This document shows, piece by piece, positions 21,174-30,978 of a DNA stretch of 64,000 nucleotides (positions within the stretch are counted from its first letter, which is position 1; each line of letters starts with the position of its first letter). The stretch is from Bartonella queenslandensis. Lineage in GTDB: Bacteria > Pseudomonadota > Alphaproteobacteria > Rhizobiales > Rhizobiaceae. The notes below the pieces were generated by a model. That model did not search any database, was not told where the DNA came from, and saw only the letters and a program-made list of their open reading frames with translations. The position numbers and the translations under genes were made by a program. The stretch covers positions 273,867-337,866 of the forward strand of contig NZ_NAAI01000001.1 of assembly GCF_018155095.1 (NCBI RefSeq), read 5' to 3'.

Positions 21174-21737
21174 TCATGTGGGCAAGGTTGCATAGGCGTC
21201 ACCAAGACCATGAAGGTCAACCAGTCCTCCAATTCCTTGCTCAGGGGTCGTAAAGATAAAATAGGTTGCCATTTTTCCTTTTAAAAAGAGTTGTAATATG
21301 TCTTCCTTAAGAAAAGCTTCAGCAACACAATTATCACCAAGACAACGACGATATTCCATCCTACCCATATTTTTATCGTCAATTTTAATTCCAACGCCAG
21401 GACGCAATTCAACACGAATCGGAACAAAAACACGCATTAAAGCACCTTGCTTTTGAGGCAGTTTATAAAATGTAACACGCAAGGTAATATCATGACGGCC
21501 TTGTGTATGGACGTTTTGTACAACTTCACACTGCATATTCGGTGTCCCTGGTGGAAGAGCACAAACTTTTGTCCATGCACCATAGGTTTGTGGAGGAGGG
21601 ACATTTTGCGCATAGGGTGTTTGTGCAAAAGCGTAATTAATAGAACTGCTATAAAGTGGGTGAAGAACAGCACCAATAAAAAAAACTTTTTTGAGTAATT
21701 TATAAAGTATCACAGAAAATCCTATCCAACTCAGCAT
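21174..21737 (-). CDS. invasion-associated locus B (IalB) family exported protein
   Basis: A 187-residue protein with an N-terminal hydrophobic signal (about 8-36, likely cleaved near AFAQ) followed by an IalB domain beginning YGAWTKVC. The domain's paired cysteines (CALPPGTPNMQC and RRCLGDNC) are present. In Bartonella the founding member IalB is an outer-membrane-associated protein linked to erythrocyte invasion and located beside ialA/invA; this gene has different neighbours (tldD), so it is a paralogue of unproven role. The gene is 110 bases upstream of tldD on the same strand and could be co-transcribed with it. Confidence 0.85.
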   Translation of the reverse strand: MLSWIGFSVILYKLLKKVFFIGAVLHPLYSSSINYAFAQTPYAQNVPPPQTYGAWTKVCALPPGTPNMQCEVVQNVHTQGRHDITLRVTFYKLPQKQGALMRVFVPIRVELRPGVGIKIDDKNMGRMEYRRCLGDNCVAEAFLKEDILQLFLKGKMATYFIFTTPEQGIGGLVDLHGLGDAYATLPT

Positions 21738-22142
21738 CTACACAATCATGCATAGATTGTGCATAAAAAATGAATTTCTCACATAAAAACTATAACACAA
21801 AACCAGTATTTACCAAAATATATTCATCTCTATGTAATAAATAAAGGAAAATGAGAAAAAGGAGCATTTTATAGGAGATAAGTTTTCAGGATGGCTTTAT
21901 GCTGTTTGGTAGGATACACTTTATATGATACATTTGTAATGTAAGAGAAAATGTTGATTGAAAAAATGTATTTTTATTGCAAATATTTATATCTATTTTT
22001 TAGGAAATGCGTACAAGAAGGGTATGCCATATTTTCTCAAAAATAGCAGTGGTCTTAATTGGTCATTCCGTATGTTAGATAATGTTTGCCAAATAATATT
22101 TGCCAAATAATATTTGTTTGTGAATGACAGAAATGAAAAAGG
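21738..22142. other. intergenic upstream of ctaB, with short tandem repeat
   Basis: About 405 bases between divergent genes, so it holds both promoters. A perfect tandem duplication of TTTGCCAAATAATA lies at 22085-22098 and 22099-22112, just before ctaB. In related rhizobia the coxBA genes normally occupy this place; no recognisable cox remnant is seen. Confidence 0.55.
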
Positions 22143-22154
22143 GTGTTGAGTGGA

Positions 22155-23090
22155 ATGTCTGTTTCAGGAGAGTTATCGGTTGCAAATGGTAAATCAACGC
22201 CACCAAAATCCAGTATCAGTGATTATATTACATTATTAAAGCCGCGTGTTATGTCACTTGTGGTCTTTACAGCACTAGTTGGTTTAGTGGCGTCTCCTGT
22301 TTCCATCAATCCGTGGTATGGTTTTTTAGCCGTTTTATGTATTGCTGCTGGCGGTGGGGGTGCGGGAGCATTGAACATGTGGTATGATGCTGACATCGAT
22401 GCTGTTATGGAACGGACCAAAAAGCGTCCCATTCCCATGGGTAAAATCAGCTCCCGAAAGGCATTTATTTTTGGCATGGTTCTTTCTATGCTTTCAGTAT
22501 TGGTCATGGGGAGCTTCATTAATTGGTTTTCGGCATTTTTTCTTGCGTTTACGATTTTCTTTTATGTCGTTATCTATACAATTTGGTTAAAGCGTATCAC
22601 CCCACAAAATATTGTTATTGGGGGGGCTTCTGGGGCTTTTCCACCAATGATTGGATGGGCTGTAACAACTGGGACTGTAAGTTTTGATAGTTTTTTATTA
22701 TTTTTAATCATTTTTATGTGGACACCTCCTCATTTTTGGGCTCTTTCTCTCTTTTCATCTCTTGATTATGAGGCTGCGGGTATCCCTATGATGCCTAATG
22801 TACGAGGCGAATACTCAACAAAAAAACAGATCTTATTCTATACCATTTTGATGGTATTATGTGCCGCTGCTCCTTACTTTACTGGTCTTGGTGGAATTTT
22901 TTATGGCATCTTTTCAACAATTTTAGGTCTTATTTTTATTTATTTTGCCTATCGTTTGTGGAAAGCGGATACACATAGTGAAACTATTTTGATGGCCAAA
23001 AAAACCTTTTTCTTTTCGTTGCTTTATTTGGCCGCTATCTTTGGCGTTCTTTTGATTGAATCTCTTGTTCAGTATTTTATCGACCTTTAG
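22155..23090 (+). CDS. ctaB: protoheme IX farnesyltransferase (heme O synthase)
   Basis: A polytopic UbiA-superfamily enzyme that farnesylates haem b to haem O, needed by haem-copper oxidases. The Asp-rich motif NMWYDADIDAVMERTKKRP and the second site FFSSLDYEAAGIPMMP-like region (SLFSSLDYEAAGIPMMPNV) are visible, with about nine hydrophobic segments. The frame also starts with GTG at 22143, but AAAAAGG would then touch the start codon; the ATG at 22155 gives about 12 bases of spacing and is preferred (311 residues). No coxA/B/C genes adjoin it; haem O would still be needed for a bo-type oxidase encoded elsewhere. Confidence 0.93.
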   Translation: MSVSGELSVANGKSTPPKSSISDYITLLKPRVMSLVVFTALVGLVASPVSINPWYGFLAVLCIAAGGGGAGALNMWYDADIDAVMERTKKRPIPMGKISSRKAFIFGMVLSMLSVLVMGSFINWFSAFFLAFTIFFYVVIYTIWLKRITPQNIVIGGASGAFPPMIGWAVTTGTVSFDSFLLFLIIFMWTPPHFWALSLFSSLDYEAAGIPMMPNVRGEYSTKKQILFYTILMVLCAAAPYFTGLGGIFYGIFSTILGLIFIYFAYRLWKADTHSETILMAKKTFFFSLLYLAAIFGVLLIESLVQYFIDL

Positions 23091-23249
23091 GCAAATAGAA
23101 TGAAAAATTAAATTTTAAAAGAGCTTTTCTTCAAGAAAATGCTGTAGAATGTTTTCTTATGTAAAAGATAATATTGCGCGTTTTTTTTACATTGCGTATT
23201 CATGTATAATATTTGAATATTATAAAACTGTAGAGATTAAGGATGATTT

Positions 23250-24305
23250 ATGTCTGGACTTCCCCCCTTAACGATACGTCTTTGTGGTCCACGTGGATTT
23301 TGTGCAGGGGTTGATCGTGCTATCCAGATTGTTCTACTTGCATTAAAAAAATATAGTGCTCCAGTGTATGTTCGTCATGAAATTGTACACAATCGCTACG
23401 TGGTTGAGGGATTACAGCAAAGAGGAGCCGTTTTTGTTGAAGAACTTGATGAGATTCCAGAAGAACATCGCAATCAACCGGTTGTTTTTTCTGCCCATGG
23501 TGTACCAAAATCTGTCTCAGAAGAGGCTCGACGTTATAATTTGTTTTATCTTGATGCAACATGTCCGTTGGTCTCGAAAGTTCATAAACAAGCGATACGG
23601 CATCAACGTCATGGTCGCCATGTTATATTGATTGGTCATGCTGGTCATCCTGAGGTTATAGGAACCATGGGACAGCTTGAAGATGGGGCTGTGACGCTCA
23701 TTGAAACGATAGAAGATGCTTTGCATTATCAACCAAGTGATCCAGATAAATTAGGGTTTGTTACACAAACGACACTTTCTGTTGAAGACACAGCAGGAAT
23801 TCTTGATGTATTACAACAACGTTTTCCTACATTAGCAGCTCCAGCAGCTGAGTCAATTTGCTATGCTACAACGAATCGGCAAGACGCAGTGAAGGCAGCA
23901 GCAAAGGGAAGTGATTTGTTTTTGATTGTTGGAGCACCAAATTCTTCTAATTCGCGACGTTTGGTAGAAGTTGCTGAAAAGTCTGGTGCACGGCAAGCTA
24001 TTTTAGTTCAACGCGCTGATGAAATTAATTTTGAAAACCTAAAAGCTCTTTCTGTTGTTAGTCTTTCAGCAGGAGCTTCGGCTCCTGAAGTTATTATTGA
24101 TGAAATTATTGCTGCGTTTCGTGAGCGTTATGATGTGACAATAGAATTAGCTGAAACAGTGGTGGAAACGGAAAGATTTTTAGTGAGTCGCGAATTACGT
24201 GACGTCATTTTAACGTCTCAAGATATGGCATTTGTGAATGGTCAAGCAAATAATGCAAAAAATGAAAATCAGAATACAGACATGTCTACAACGAAAGCAG
24301 AATAA
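23250..24305 (+). CDS. ispH: 4-hydroxy-3-methylbut-2-enyl diphosphate reductase
   Basis: A [4Fe-4S] enzyme that makes IPP and DMAPP in the last step of the methylerythritol pathway. The three cluster cysteines are in GFCAGVDRA (Cys18), [12 protein letters not shown] and [11 protein letters not shown]. The TNRQ and [11 protein letters not shown] blocks are also conserved. At 351 residues it carries about 30 extra, Asn/Lys-rich C-terminal residues beyond the usual 310-320. Its stop TAA overlaps the next gene by one base (TAATG), so ispH, thrB and rnhA form an operon, as in other rhizobia. Confidence 0.96.
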   Translation: MSGLPPLTIRLCGPRGFCAGVDRAIQIVLLALKKYSAPVYVRHEIVHNRYVVEGLQQRGAVFVEELDEIPEEHRNQPVVFSAHGVPKSVSEEARRYNLFYLDATCPLVSKVHKQAIRHQRHGRHVILIGHAGHPEVIGTMGQLEDGAVTLIETIEDALHYQPSDPDKLGFVTQTTLSVEDTAGILDVLQQRFPTLAAPAAESICYATTNRQDAVKAAAKGSDLFLIVGAPNSSNSRRLVEVAEKSGARQAILVQRADEINFENLKALSVVSLSAGASAPEVIIDEIIAAFRERYDVTIELAETVVETERFLVSRELRDVILTSQDMAFVNGQANNAKNENQNTDMSTTKAE

Positions 24306-25264
24306 TGGCCGTTTATACAGATATTCATCCAGATGATTTAAAAGCGTTTTTAACACGTTACGCAATAGGGTCACTTTTATCTTATCAAGGGATAGAGGAA
24401 GGGATTGAAAATTCTAATTTTATGCTGGAGACAACACAAGGGCGGTTTATTTTAACACTTTATGAAAAGCGTATTTCAAAAGATGATTTACCTTTTTTTT
24501 GTCGCTTGATGCAGCATTTAGGACAGCGTGGAATTCTTTGTCCCCAACCGGTTATCCAAAATGATGGAATGATGATTAGTGAATTAGCAGGGCGCCCAGC
24601 TGCTATTATTACCTTTCTGGAAGGAGAGTGGATCCGACAGCCCGATATAGGTCATTGTGGTGAAGTAGGTACAGGGTTAGCACAATTGCATTTAGCAGGA
24701 CAGGATTTTACACTCAGTCGTAAAAATACGCTTTCTATTATGGACTGGCAGCTATTATGGCAACGTTGTCAAATCACAGAAGATGCATTGTTAAAAGAAT
24801 TTGGAGAAAAAATTGAGTCGGAATTGTTTTTTTTACAAAAAAATTGGCCATTAAATTTACCAACAGGCATTATTCATGCAGATTTATTTAATGATAATGT
24901 CTTTTTTGTGAATCATCGCCTTTCTGGTATGATAGATTTCTATTTTGCATGTAATGACTTCTTTTCTTATGATTTAGCGATTTGTTTAAATGCTTGGTGC
25001 TTTGAGCCTGGTCATTCCTATAATCTTACAAAAGCACGTAAGTTGCTAGAAAATTATCAAAAAATAAGACCATTGGTTCCTTTAGAATTGGACAAGATTA
25101 TTTTATTGGCTCGTGGTGCGTCTTTACGTTTTTTACTCACACGTCTTTACGATTGGTTTAATACACCGCCCAATAGCTTTGTTATTAAGAAAGATCCATG
25201 GGAATATTGGCACAAGCTTTGTTTTTTCAGTAACGTAAATTCTCTAAGCGAATTAGGTTTTTAA
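24305..25264 (+). CDS. thrB: homoserine kinase, ThrB type II (aminoglycoside phosphotransferase fold)
   Basis: Phosphorylates homoserine for threonine synthesis; thrC is at 32.3-33.7 kb in this window. It belongs to the APH-like kinase family and not the GHMP family. Visible motifs are [16 protein letters not shown] (ATP-binding Lys), the catalytic loop [14 protein letters not shown] and the metal motif [11 protein letters not shown]. The length of 319 residues matches rhizobial ThrB. It begins on the last base of ispH and is followed six bases later by rnhA. Confidence 0.93.
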   Translation: MAVYTDIHPDDLKAFLTRYAIGSLLSYQGIEEGIENSNFMLETTQGRFILTLYEKRISKDDLPFFCRLMQHLGQRGILCPQPVIQNDGMMISELAGRPAAIITFLEGEWIRQPDIGHCGEVGTGLAQLHLAGQDFTLSRKNTLSIMDWQLLWQRCQITEDALLKEFGEKIESELFFLQKNWPLNLPTGIIHADLFNDNVFFVNHRLSGMIDFYFACNDFFSYDLAICLNAWCFEPGHSYNLTKARKLLENYQKIRPLVPLELDKIILLARGASLRFLLTRLYDWFNTPPNSFVIKKDPWEYWHKLCFFSNVNSLSELGF

Positions 25265-25269
25265 ATTTT

Positions 25270-25737
25270 ATGGCAAGACAACAAAAAGTCGTTGAAATTT
25301 ATACAGATGGTGCTTGCTCAGGAAACCCTGGAGTTGGAGGCTGGGGAGCAATTTTACGCTGGAATGGCCATGAACGTGAGCTTTATGGTGGTAATGCTCA
25401 TACAACAAACAATCAAATGGAACTCATGGCGGCAATTTGTGCACTAAAGGCACTTAAGGAGCCCTGTTTAGTCGATATTTATACAGACTCAGTTTATGTA
25501 CGTAATGGTATATCGAAGTGGATTGAAGGTTGGAAAAAGAATAATTGGCGCACTGCATCAAAAAGTCCTGTGAAAAATATGGAGCTATGGCAAGCTCTTG
25601 AGGAATCTTGTTCTTGTCATACAGTCAGATGGCATTGGGTAAAAGGGCATGCGGGTCATCCAGAGAATGAACGCGCCGATGCTCTTGCTCGCAAAGCAAT
25701 TGCTGAATATCGCGAAAATGGCCGTTTTCCAACATAA
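25270..25737 (+). CDS. rnhA: ribonuclease HI
   Basis: Degrades the RNA strand of RNA-DNA hybrids. The 155 residues match E. coli RNase HI. The catalytic carboxylates are visible in [33 protein letters not shown] and [11 protein letters not shown], with the His of the [11 protein letters not shown] loop. It is the third gene of the ispH-thrB-rnhA operon. RNase HII is encoded at 2.1 kb, so both RNase H types lie in the window. Confidence 0.96.
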   Translation: MARQQKVVEIYTDGACSGNPGVGGWGAILRWNGHERELYGGNAHTTNNQMELMAAICALKALKEPCLVDIYTDSVYVRNGISKWIEGWKKNNWRTASKSPVKNMELWQALEESCSCHTVRWHWVKGHAGHPENERADALARKAIAEYRENGRFPT

Positions 25738-25762
25738 TTGTTGTTTGAGTTTTTTTCTCTTA

Positions 25763-26641
25763 TCATGGGATAGCAGGAGGGGATGACTGTCTATGGAATA
25801 TAAATGTTCCACTTAAGGCGTGATCTTTAAAAGAAACTGTATAAAAAATTTTTTGATTGTTTTTTTCTGGTACGAAATAGAGTGGAGCGCTAAAGAGTGT
25901 ATATTCTGCATTATCACTGATTTTTTTTGCTGCTCCAATTTGCATTTCTCCTCCATCTAAAAAGAGAGAGTAAGGCTTGGTTTTGTTGTTATTTTGCATT
26001 TTTATAAGGAGGGTATTATTATTTTTTTCAGCGCTTATTTTTAGGGCATTTTGCGTCATGCGCGGCAAAGAATCTTGGGCATCTTTTAACAAGGAAGTAG
26101 GAAGAGATTTGTTTTTAAGAGAAGATGGTGAAAAATCAAAGTTAACAGTCAATGGAAGGCAGATTTTATGGCATAATCCAAGAGTGAAAGCACCGCTTAA
26201 ATTTTTTCTTGAAGAAAATAGATTAAAAGGCAATATCACTTTATCTTTATAGCCTAATGACCAATCATTTTCTGTTTCAAAAAGCTGAGGAGTAGGATAA
26301 AAGATTTCATAAGAGACCTGTTGGTTGAAATTAAAAAAGGGTGCCATTCCTGAATTACCTGGATTACGCCAGTACGTTTTCCATCCTGGTTTAAGCACAA
26401 TTTCAATAAAGCCTTCTCTCATTCCAGAAAGAGAAGGTTCAGTGATTGCTAATCGGATACGACCACCCTCTGATTCATGCCAAGAGGTTGAGAAAAGCTG
26501 GAGTTTTTGTTTTGCTTGAGCATTTACAGGAATATTAAATAATTCTAAAATTATAAATGTTAAGCTTAAAGTAACGAAAAGCTTTTTATAAAAGGATGTT
26601 GCGATATTTTGTAATTTTGTAACCATGAGACTTATTTTCAT
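25763..26641 (-). CDS. exported protein with DsbD N-terminal-like (DsbC/D) domain
   Basis: A 292-residue protein with a signal peptide (hydrophobic stretch about 20-40, likely cleaved after VNAQA). The middle contains the block LKPGWKTYWRNPGNSGMAP and GLCHKICLPL, which matches the periplasmic thiol-disulfide domain (DsbD alpha-like) used by rhizobial single-domain proteins. The Cys pair in LCHKICL is retained. No membrane-spanning DsbD core follows, so it is a stand-alone periplasmic domain. It is divergent from the YqgE gene with a 53-base gap. The exact redox partner is unknown. Confidence 0.8.
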   Translation of the reverse strand: MKISLMVTKLQNIATSFYKKLFVTLSLTFIILELFNIPVNAQAKQKLQLFSTSWHESEGGRIRLAITEPSLSGMREGFIEIVLKPGWKTYWRNPGNSGMAPFFNFNQQVSYEIFYPTPQLFETENDWSLGYKDKVILPFNLFSSRKNLSGAFTLGLCHKICLPLTVNFDFSPSSLKNKSLPTSLLKDAQDSLPRMTQNALKISAEKNNNTLLIKMQNNNKTKPYSLFLDGGEMQIGAAKKISDNAEYTLFSAPLYFVPEKNNQKIFYTVSFKDHALSGTFIFHRQSSPPAIP

Positions 26642-26694
26642 TGGAGTTTTATTTTCCTAGTGTACTAAAGAGACAAAATTTTATCATGTAAATT

Positions 26695-27297
26695 ATGGAG
26701 AATAACAGATTAATGCAGCAGTGTAATGGCTTTTTGGGTGGACAATTACTCATAGCAATGCCTGGGATGAGTGACAGACGTTTTATTCGTTCTGTTATTT
26801 ATATTTGCGCGCATTCTGATGCTGGTGCTATGGGCATTATTCTCAATCAATTGCATCATATTGACTTTCCAGAACTTTTACTTCACCTTGGTATAATAGA
26901 CAGTCGACAAAAAAAACATCTTTCTGAACCAATAAAGCAATTTCCAGTTCGCTATGGTGGTCCTGTTGATCCTTCGCGGGGCTTTGTCCTTCATTCAGAT
27001 GATTATGCTTGTGAAGAAACTGTTTTTATTGCAGATAAGGTCTGTTTTACGGCGACAATTGATATTTTAAAAGCGATCAGTTGTGAGCAAGGCCCGCAAC
27101 ATGCACTGGTAGCATTAGGTTATGCTGGGTGGAAAGCAGGGCAACTTGAGGCAGAAATTTCTACAAACGGTTGGTTAATCAGTTCTACATCACCTAGTTT
27201 TCTTTTTGAAAGTGATTTAAGTCGCAAATATGATAAAAGTTTAACACGCATGGGGATTGATCCGCTCTATCTTGCTTCTGAAATGGGACACGCGTAG
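26695..27297 (+). CDS. YqgE/AlgH family protein (UPF0301)
   Basis: A 200-residue soluble protein of the AlgH/YqgE family. Visible family blocks are [36 protein letters not shown], the [15 protein letters not shown] motif and [13 protein letters not shown]. No biochemical activity is established; in Pseudomonas AlgH was linked to alginate regulation. The ATG at 26695 is the first in frame. The gene is divergent from the DsbD-like gene, which is a common rhizobial pairing. Confidence 0.9.
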   Translation: MENNRLMQQCNGFLGGQLLIAMPGMSDRRFIRSVIYICAHSDAGAMGIILNQLHHIDFPELLLHLGIIDSRQKKHLSEPIKQFPVRYGGPVDPSRGFVLHSDDYACEETVFIADKVCFTATIDILKAISCEQGPQHALVALGYAGWKAGQLEAEISTNGWLISSTSPSFLFESDLSRKYDKSLTRMGIDPLYLASEMGHA

Positions 27298-27694
27298 AGT
27301 TTTTTCTGAGTTTTTTAACTCTACACGTTATTCTATCCCCTCTGTTTTTATTTTAAAGAAACATCCCTCAATGTGTCTAATCCCATTTCGCGATGGCACT
27401 TGTGAGTGGCATTACGGTAAATCCGTTGAGCCCCCATCTGTACGCTTGTAAAGTAACAAGCTAAGCGCCCATCGCTATATTTTCCAGCCTCCAATAATTA
27501 TGACAGCTCTTGGCACTTAAGACGATTCATGAAAAGGTATTTTTATCCCTTTTCTCCACCTAGGTTTTCTCTGCTTGTGACGCACAAGTGAATGGTTCTG
27601 ATTAATTCAACATGAGAGAGATTTTGAAATAAAAGAATCTCATGGTGTTCAGAGCATTAATTCAAGTTGGATAACGCTAAATTATCGTTATAAA
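27298..27694. other. intergenic with dispersed repeat
   Basis: About 400 bases between convergent genes. The distal half is repeat copy B. No RNA gene is seen; the first half resembles the sequence ahead of copy A only vaguely. Confidence 0.55.
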
Positions 27695-27710
27695 TTAGTA
27701 TTTTGGTTTA
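27507..27710 (+). repeat. dispersed intergenic repeat, copy B
   Basis: Same family as the copy at 19.4 kb: CTTGGCACTTAAGACGATTC, then TTCAAGTTGGATAACGCTAA and ATTATCGTTATAAATTAG. Its last bases include the stop codon and the final few codons of the GGDEF/EAL gene, read from the other strand. Confidence 0.65.
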
Positions 27711-30580
27711 TAAGGGAAATGGCTTTGAACGAGAGTAATTAATTCTTTTATGGCAAGTGGTTTCGTTACAAGTGTGCTTTGAACATATTTACAGCCTTCT
27801 TGACGGAGGAACATTGCTTCTTTTTCATTTTCAACACCTTCTGCGATAATTTGTAAGTTAAGATCTGTTGCCATATTAATGATAGACTTGAGAACGAGTT
27901 TTTTCTTGAGAGAGTCGATTGAAATCAGTGAACGATCAAGTTTAACCATATCAAACGGATAACGCACGAGATAGGTCAGTGACGAATAACCTGTTCCAAA
28001 ATTGTCGAGCGCGAGGTTCATTCCAAGTGTTTTAATTTGTTCGAGAAAGTGGACTGATTGTTCAGGATTGTTTCTTAGAACAAATTCAGATATTTCAATC
28101 ATCAAGCGCCCTTTGTGGAGTGGATGGCGAAGCAATGCGGCACGCAATTGACTGATAAAACGAGGATGAATCATCTCTGCGCTTGGTAAATTAATTGAAA
28201 TAAAGAAAGACTGTTGGAAAAATTTTTCTTGTACATTTATAAGATCAATAATGGCATTATCGATGATAAATTGTGACAAATCCATAACGATTTGTTCGTT
28301 TTCTACGATCTTTATGAAATCAGAGATATTTAATTTCCCATAAGTTGGATGATGCCATTCTACAATTGTTTCAAAACCAATAATATGCCCGTCTGATAAA
28401 TTAAGAATAGGATGGTAGAGAATTTTCATCTCATGACGTTTGATGGCATAATGGATATCTTTCCCAAGAGTATTCTGTTCGAGACCCAAAGTGCGAAAAT
28501 TAGGACGAAAAGGTTCAATATGATTCCCCCCCATTTGTTTTGCACGAATCATCGCTAATTCACTATCATTAAAAATATCTTTAGCTGTTGATCGACTTTC
28601 ACTCCATGTAACCAATCCGATAGACGTCGAAAGGATTATTTTGTTTTCTGACAATGAAATAGGTGCTGAAATTGTTTTGTGCAAATGATCTGCAAATGCT
28701 GCAATTTTTTCTGGTTCAGTTTCACTAAGTAAAATAATTGCAAAACGGTCTGCTGAAAGACGCGATAAGGTATCTTGAAAGTTAATAAGACGATTTAAAC
28801 GACGAGCGATTATAAGGAGTACAGTATCCCCAACAGCTATGCCTAATTTACGATTAATTTGACGAAAATTGTCAAAATCAATCATAAAGACGGTTGGTCT
28901 AATTTTAATATTTGCTTTTGCCAAAGAGGTATAATTTTGCAACCTATCAAAGAAAATTTGTTGGTTAGGAAGACCAGTTAAGCTGTCGTGGATTGCATCA
29001 TGCAATAAACGTTCTTCAGATTTTTTATGATTCGTGATATTGACGATGGTTCCAATGACACGTGTGATTTTCCCATCTTTTTGCATAGCTGGACGTGCAC
29101 GAAGAGAAAACCAATGATAATAACCACCGCCAGAAGAAAGCCGAAAAATTTGATCAATACGCCCTTTTTTATTTTTAAGAATGATATCCAATACGGCTTG
29201 AAAGCGTTCACGATCATCATAATGCAAGGCTGAAATCCAGTTACGCATAGTCCCATTAAGGTTGTGTATTTCAGTACCAAAAAGGGTTCTCATGTTTGGA
29301 TGCACAACAATACGATCACGCTCAACATTCCAATCCCAAATAATATTCCCAGCTCCTTTCGCTGCGAGGACTTGTTGTTCAAGGTCGGAAAATATTCCTT
29401 CATGGAAAGCATCATTAGAAAAAGTTTGTTGCAAGACCGTAAAGCTAATGAGAAGAACAATAAGCACTAATCCTCCCGCTAATGCTGGTTGGATAATCTC
29501 ATTATTTAAATGTCCTTCTATGCAGGTATAGGCTCCCACACACCAAAAGCTAATCAGCAACCATGTTGGGATAAGCATAATGGCGCGGTCATAACTTCGG
29601 ATTGAAAAATAGATGATTAACGGTATACCTAGCACAGCGGTAAGGCCAAATGATAGACGAGCAATTCCTGCAGCTCTGATTGGATCATAAATAGCAAAGG
29701 CTCCTAAACTGCAAAAGGCAATAATCCAAGCGATAGCACCATAACTAAAATGATAATGCCAGCGATTAAGATTGAGGTAGGTAAAAAGAAAAATGAAAAG
29801 TGTTGCGGCAAGCGCTACTTCTGTACCGGCACGCCAGATTGGTTGTGTTGTGAGTGTAACCGCAAAAAATTTATTTAAAAAGTTGAAGTCAATACCAATA
29901 TAAAAAAGCACGGCCCAAGCAACAGCGGCTGTTGCAGGAAACAGCCCTGTCCCACGGACAACGAAGAGAACGGTTAACAAAAGTGCTAAGAGACCTGATA
30001 TTCCAAGAAGAATACCATGATAAAGCGTATAAGAATTAATAGCGTCCTTATAAGCTTCAGGTTGCCATAAATAGATTTGCGGTAGATTTTCAGAATTAAG
30101 TTCTGCCACAAATGTAACAACAGCACCGGGATTGAGAGTAATATGAAAGATATCAGAGTTCGTACTAGGTTGACGATCGAGAGAAAAACCTTCACTTGGT
30201 GTTATAGATTGAATCCGTGTTGATCCAAGGTCTGGCCAAAAAAATCCAGAATGCGCCATGCGATAATGGGGTGCAACGATAAGACGATCGACTTGTTCAT
30301 CTGTTGGATTTGCAAGAGAAAAAACTGCCCAGTTTCCGGAAAAATTTTCATTTTTTGCCTGTACTTCAATACGCCATACAATACCATCTGGTCCTGGCGC
30401 TGTACTTGTTTGAAAAATAGAATTGTTTGTATGGTGAATTTCAATTGCTTTTGAGAGATCAAGTGCAGCATCCTGAGAAGAAATCTTAACGGGCTCAATA
30501 GCGTGTGCTGATGTAAGATGGACAAAAGAACTAACGACGATAATGAAAATGATGTCAATTATTTTACGCAAGCTCTTCAC
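27695..30580 (-). CDS. 7TMR-DISM / PAS / GGDEF / EAL cyclic-di-GMP signalling protein with altered active sites
   Basis: The 961-residue inner-membrane sensor has a signal peptide (1-27), a periplasmic 7TMR-DISM extracellular domain (about 28-180), seven membrane helices (about 187-385), a PAS domain (about 408-515), a GGDEF domain (about 525-690) and an EAL domain (about 705-955). The GGDEF site reads SADRF (609-613), so diguanylate cyclase activity is unlikely. In the EAL domain the first motif is ETI (737-739), keeping the Glu, and the DDFG loop reads DNFG (859-862); other metal ligands (INLPS, IEISE, KLDRS, AEGVE) are kept. It could be a weak phosphodiesterase or a c-di-GMP receptor. Operon partners are not evident. 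Confidence 0.9.
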   Translation of the reverse strand: MKSLRKIIDIIFIIVVSSFVHLTSAHAIEPVKISSQDAALDLSKAIEIHHTNNSIFQTSTAPGPDGIVWRIEVQAKNENFSGNWAVFSLANPTDEQVDRLIVAPHYRMAHSGFFWPDLGSTRIQSITPSEGFSLDRQPSTNSDIFHITLNPGAVVTFVAELNSENLPQIYLWQPEAYKDAINSYTLYHGILLGISGLLALLLTVLFVVRGTGLFPATAAVAWAVLFYIGIDFNFLNKFFAVTLTTQPIWRAGTEVALAATLFIFLFTYLNLNRWHYHFSYGAIAWIIAFCSLGAFAIYDPIRAAGIARLSFGLTAVLGIPLIIYFSIRSYDRAIMLIPTWLLISFWCVGAYTCIEGHLNNEIIQPALAGGLVLIVLLISFTVLQQTFSNDAFHEGIFSDLEQQVLAAKGAGNIIWDWNVERDRIVVHPNMRTLFGTEIHNLNGTMRNWISALHYDDRERFQAVLDIILKNKKGRIDQIFRLSSGGGYYHWFSLRARPAMQKDGKITRVIGTIVNITNHKKSEERLLHDAIHDSLTGLPNQQIFFDRLQNYTSLAKANIKIRPTVFMIDFDNFRQINRKLGIAVGDTVLLIIARRLNRLINFQDTLSRLSADRFAIILLSETEPEKIAAFADHLHKTISAPISLSENKIILSTSIGLVTWSESRSTAKDIFNDSELAMIRAKQMGGNHIEPFRPNFRTLGLEQNTLGKDIHYAIKRHEMKILYHPILNLSDGHIIGFETIVEWHHPTYGKLNISDFIKIVENEQIVMDLSQFIIDNAIIDLINVQEKFFQQSFFISINLPSAEMIHPRFISQLRAALLRHPLHKGRLMIEISEFVLRNNPEQSVHFLEQIKTLGMNLALDNFGTGYSSLTYLVRYPFDMVKLDRSLISIDSLKKKLVLKSIINMATDLNLQIIAEGVENEKEAMFLRQEGCKYVQSTLVTKPLAIKELITLVQSHFPYKPKY

Positions 30581-30978
30581 AATGTCCCACTCTCAATATT
30601 CTAGGGTGTTTAATTTTCATTTAGATTTTTGGGAAAAAACGTCTACCTTATTATAATTTATTTACATAATAACTTGTTATCATTGTCTCTGATTTTATAT
30701 ACAAATAAACCACTTACCCATTTTCTTCAATGAAACTTGAAGCGGATGGAATTTTATATTTTAAAAGGGCAAAGTTAAATTATGAATTTCTAAATTTCAC
30801 GAATATATCTTTACTCACTAGAATCTCTATCACATGAAGAAGAAATTAGATAGTTTTGTACGCTTCTTTATCCAATATTTCCAAAACTTATTTAATGAGA
30901 AGAGTTTTAGTGGTGAATTTTATGATAAGATAAAATACATTGATGTTCATTATAATGATTCTTTAGAAAAGTAGTCTT
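30581..30978. other. intergenic, no supported gene
   Basis: About 400 AT-rich bases between two genes on the minus strand; it should contain the promoter of the GGDEF/EAL gene. I see no RNA gene or strong repeat. Confidence 0.5.
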
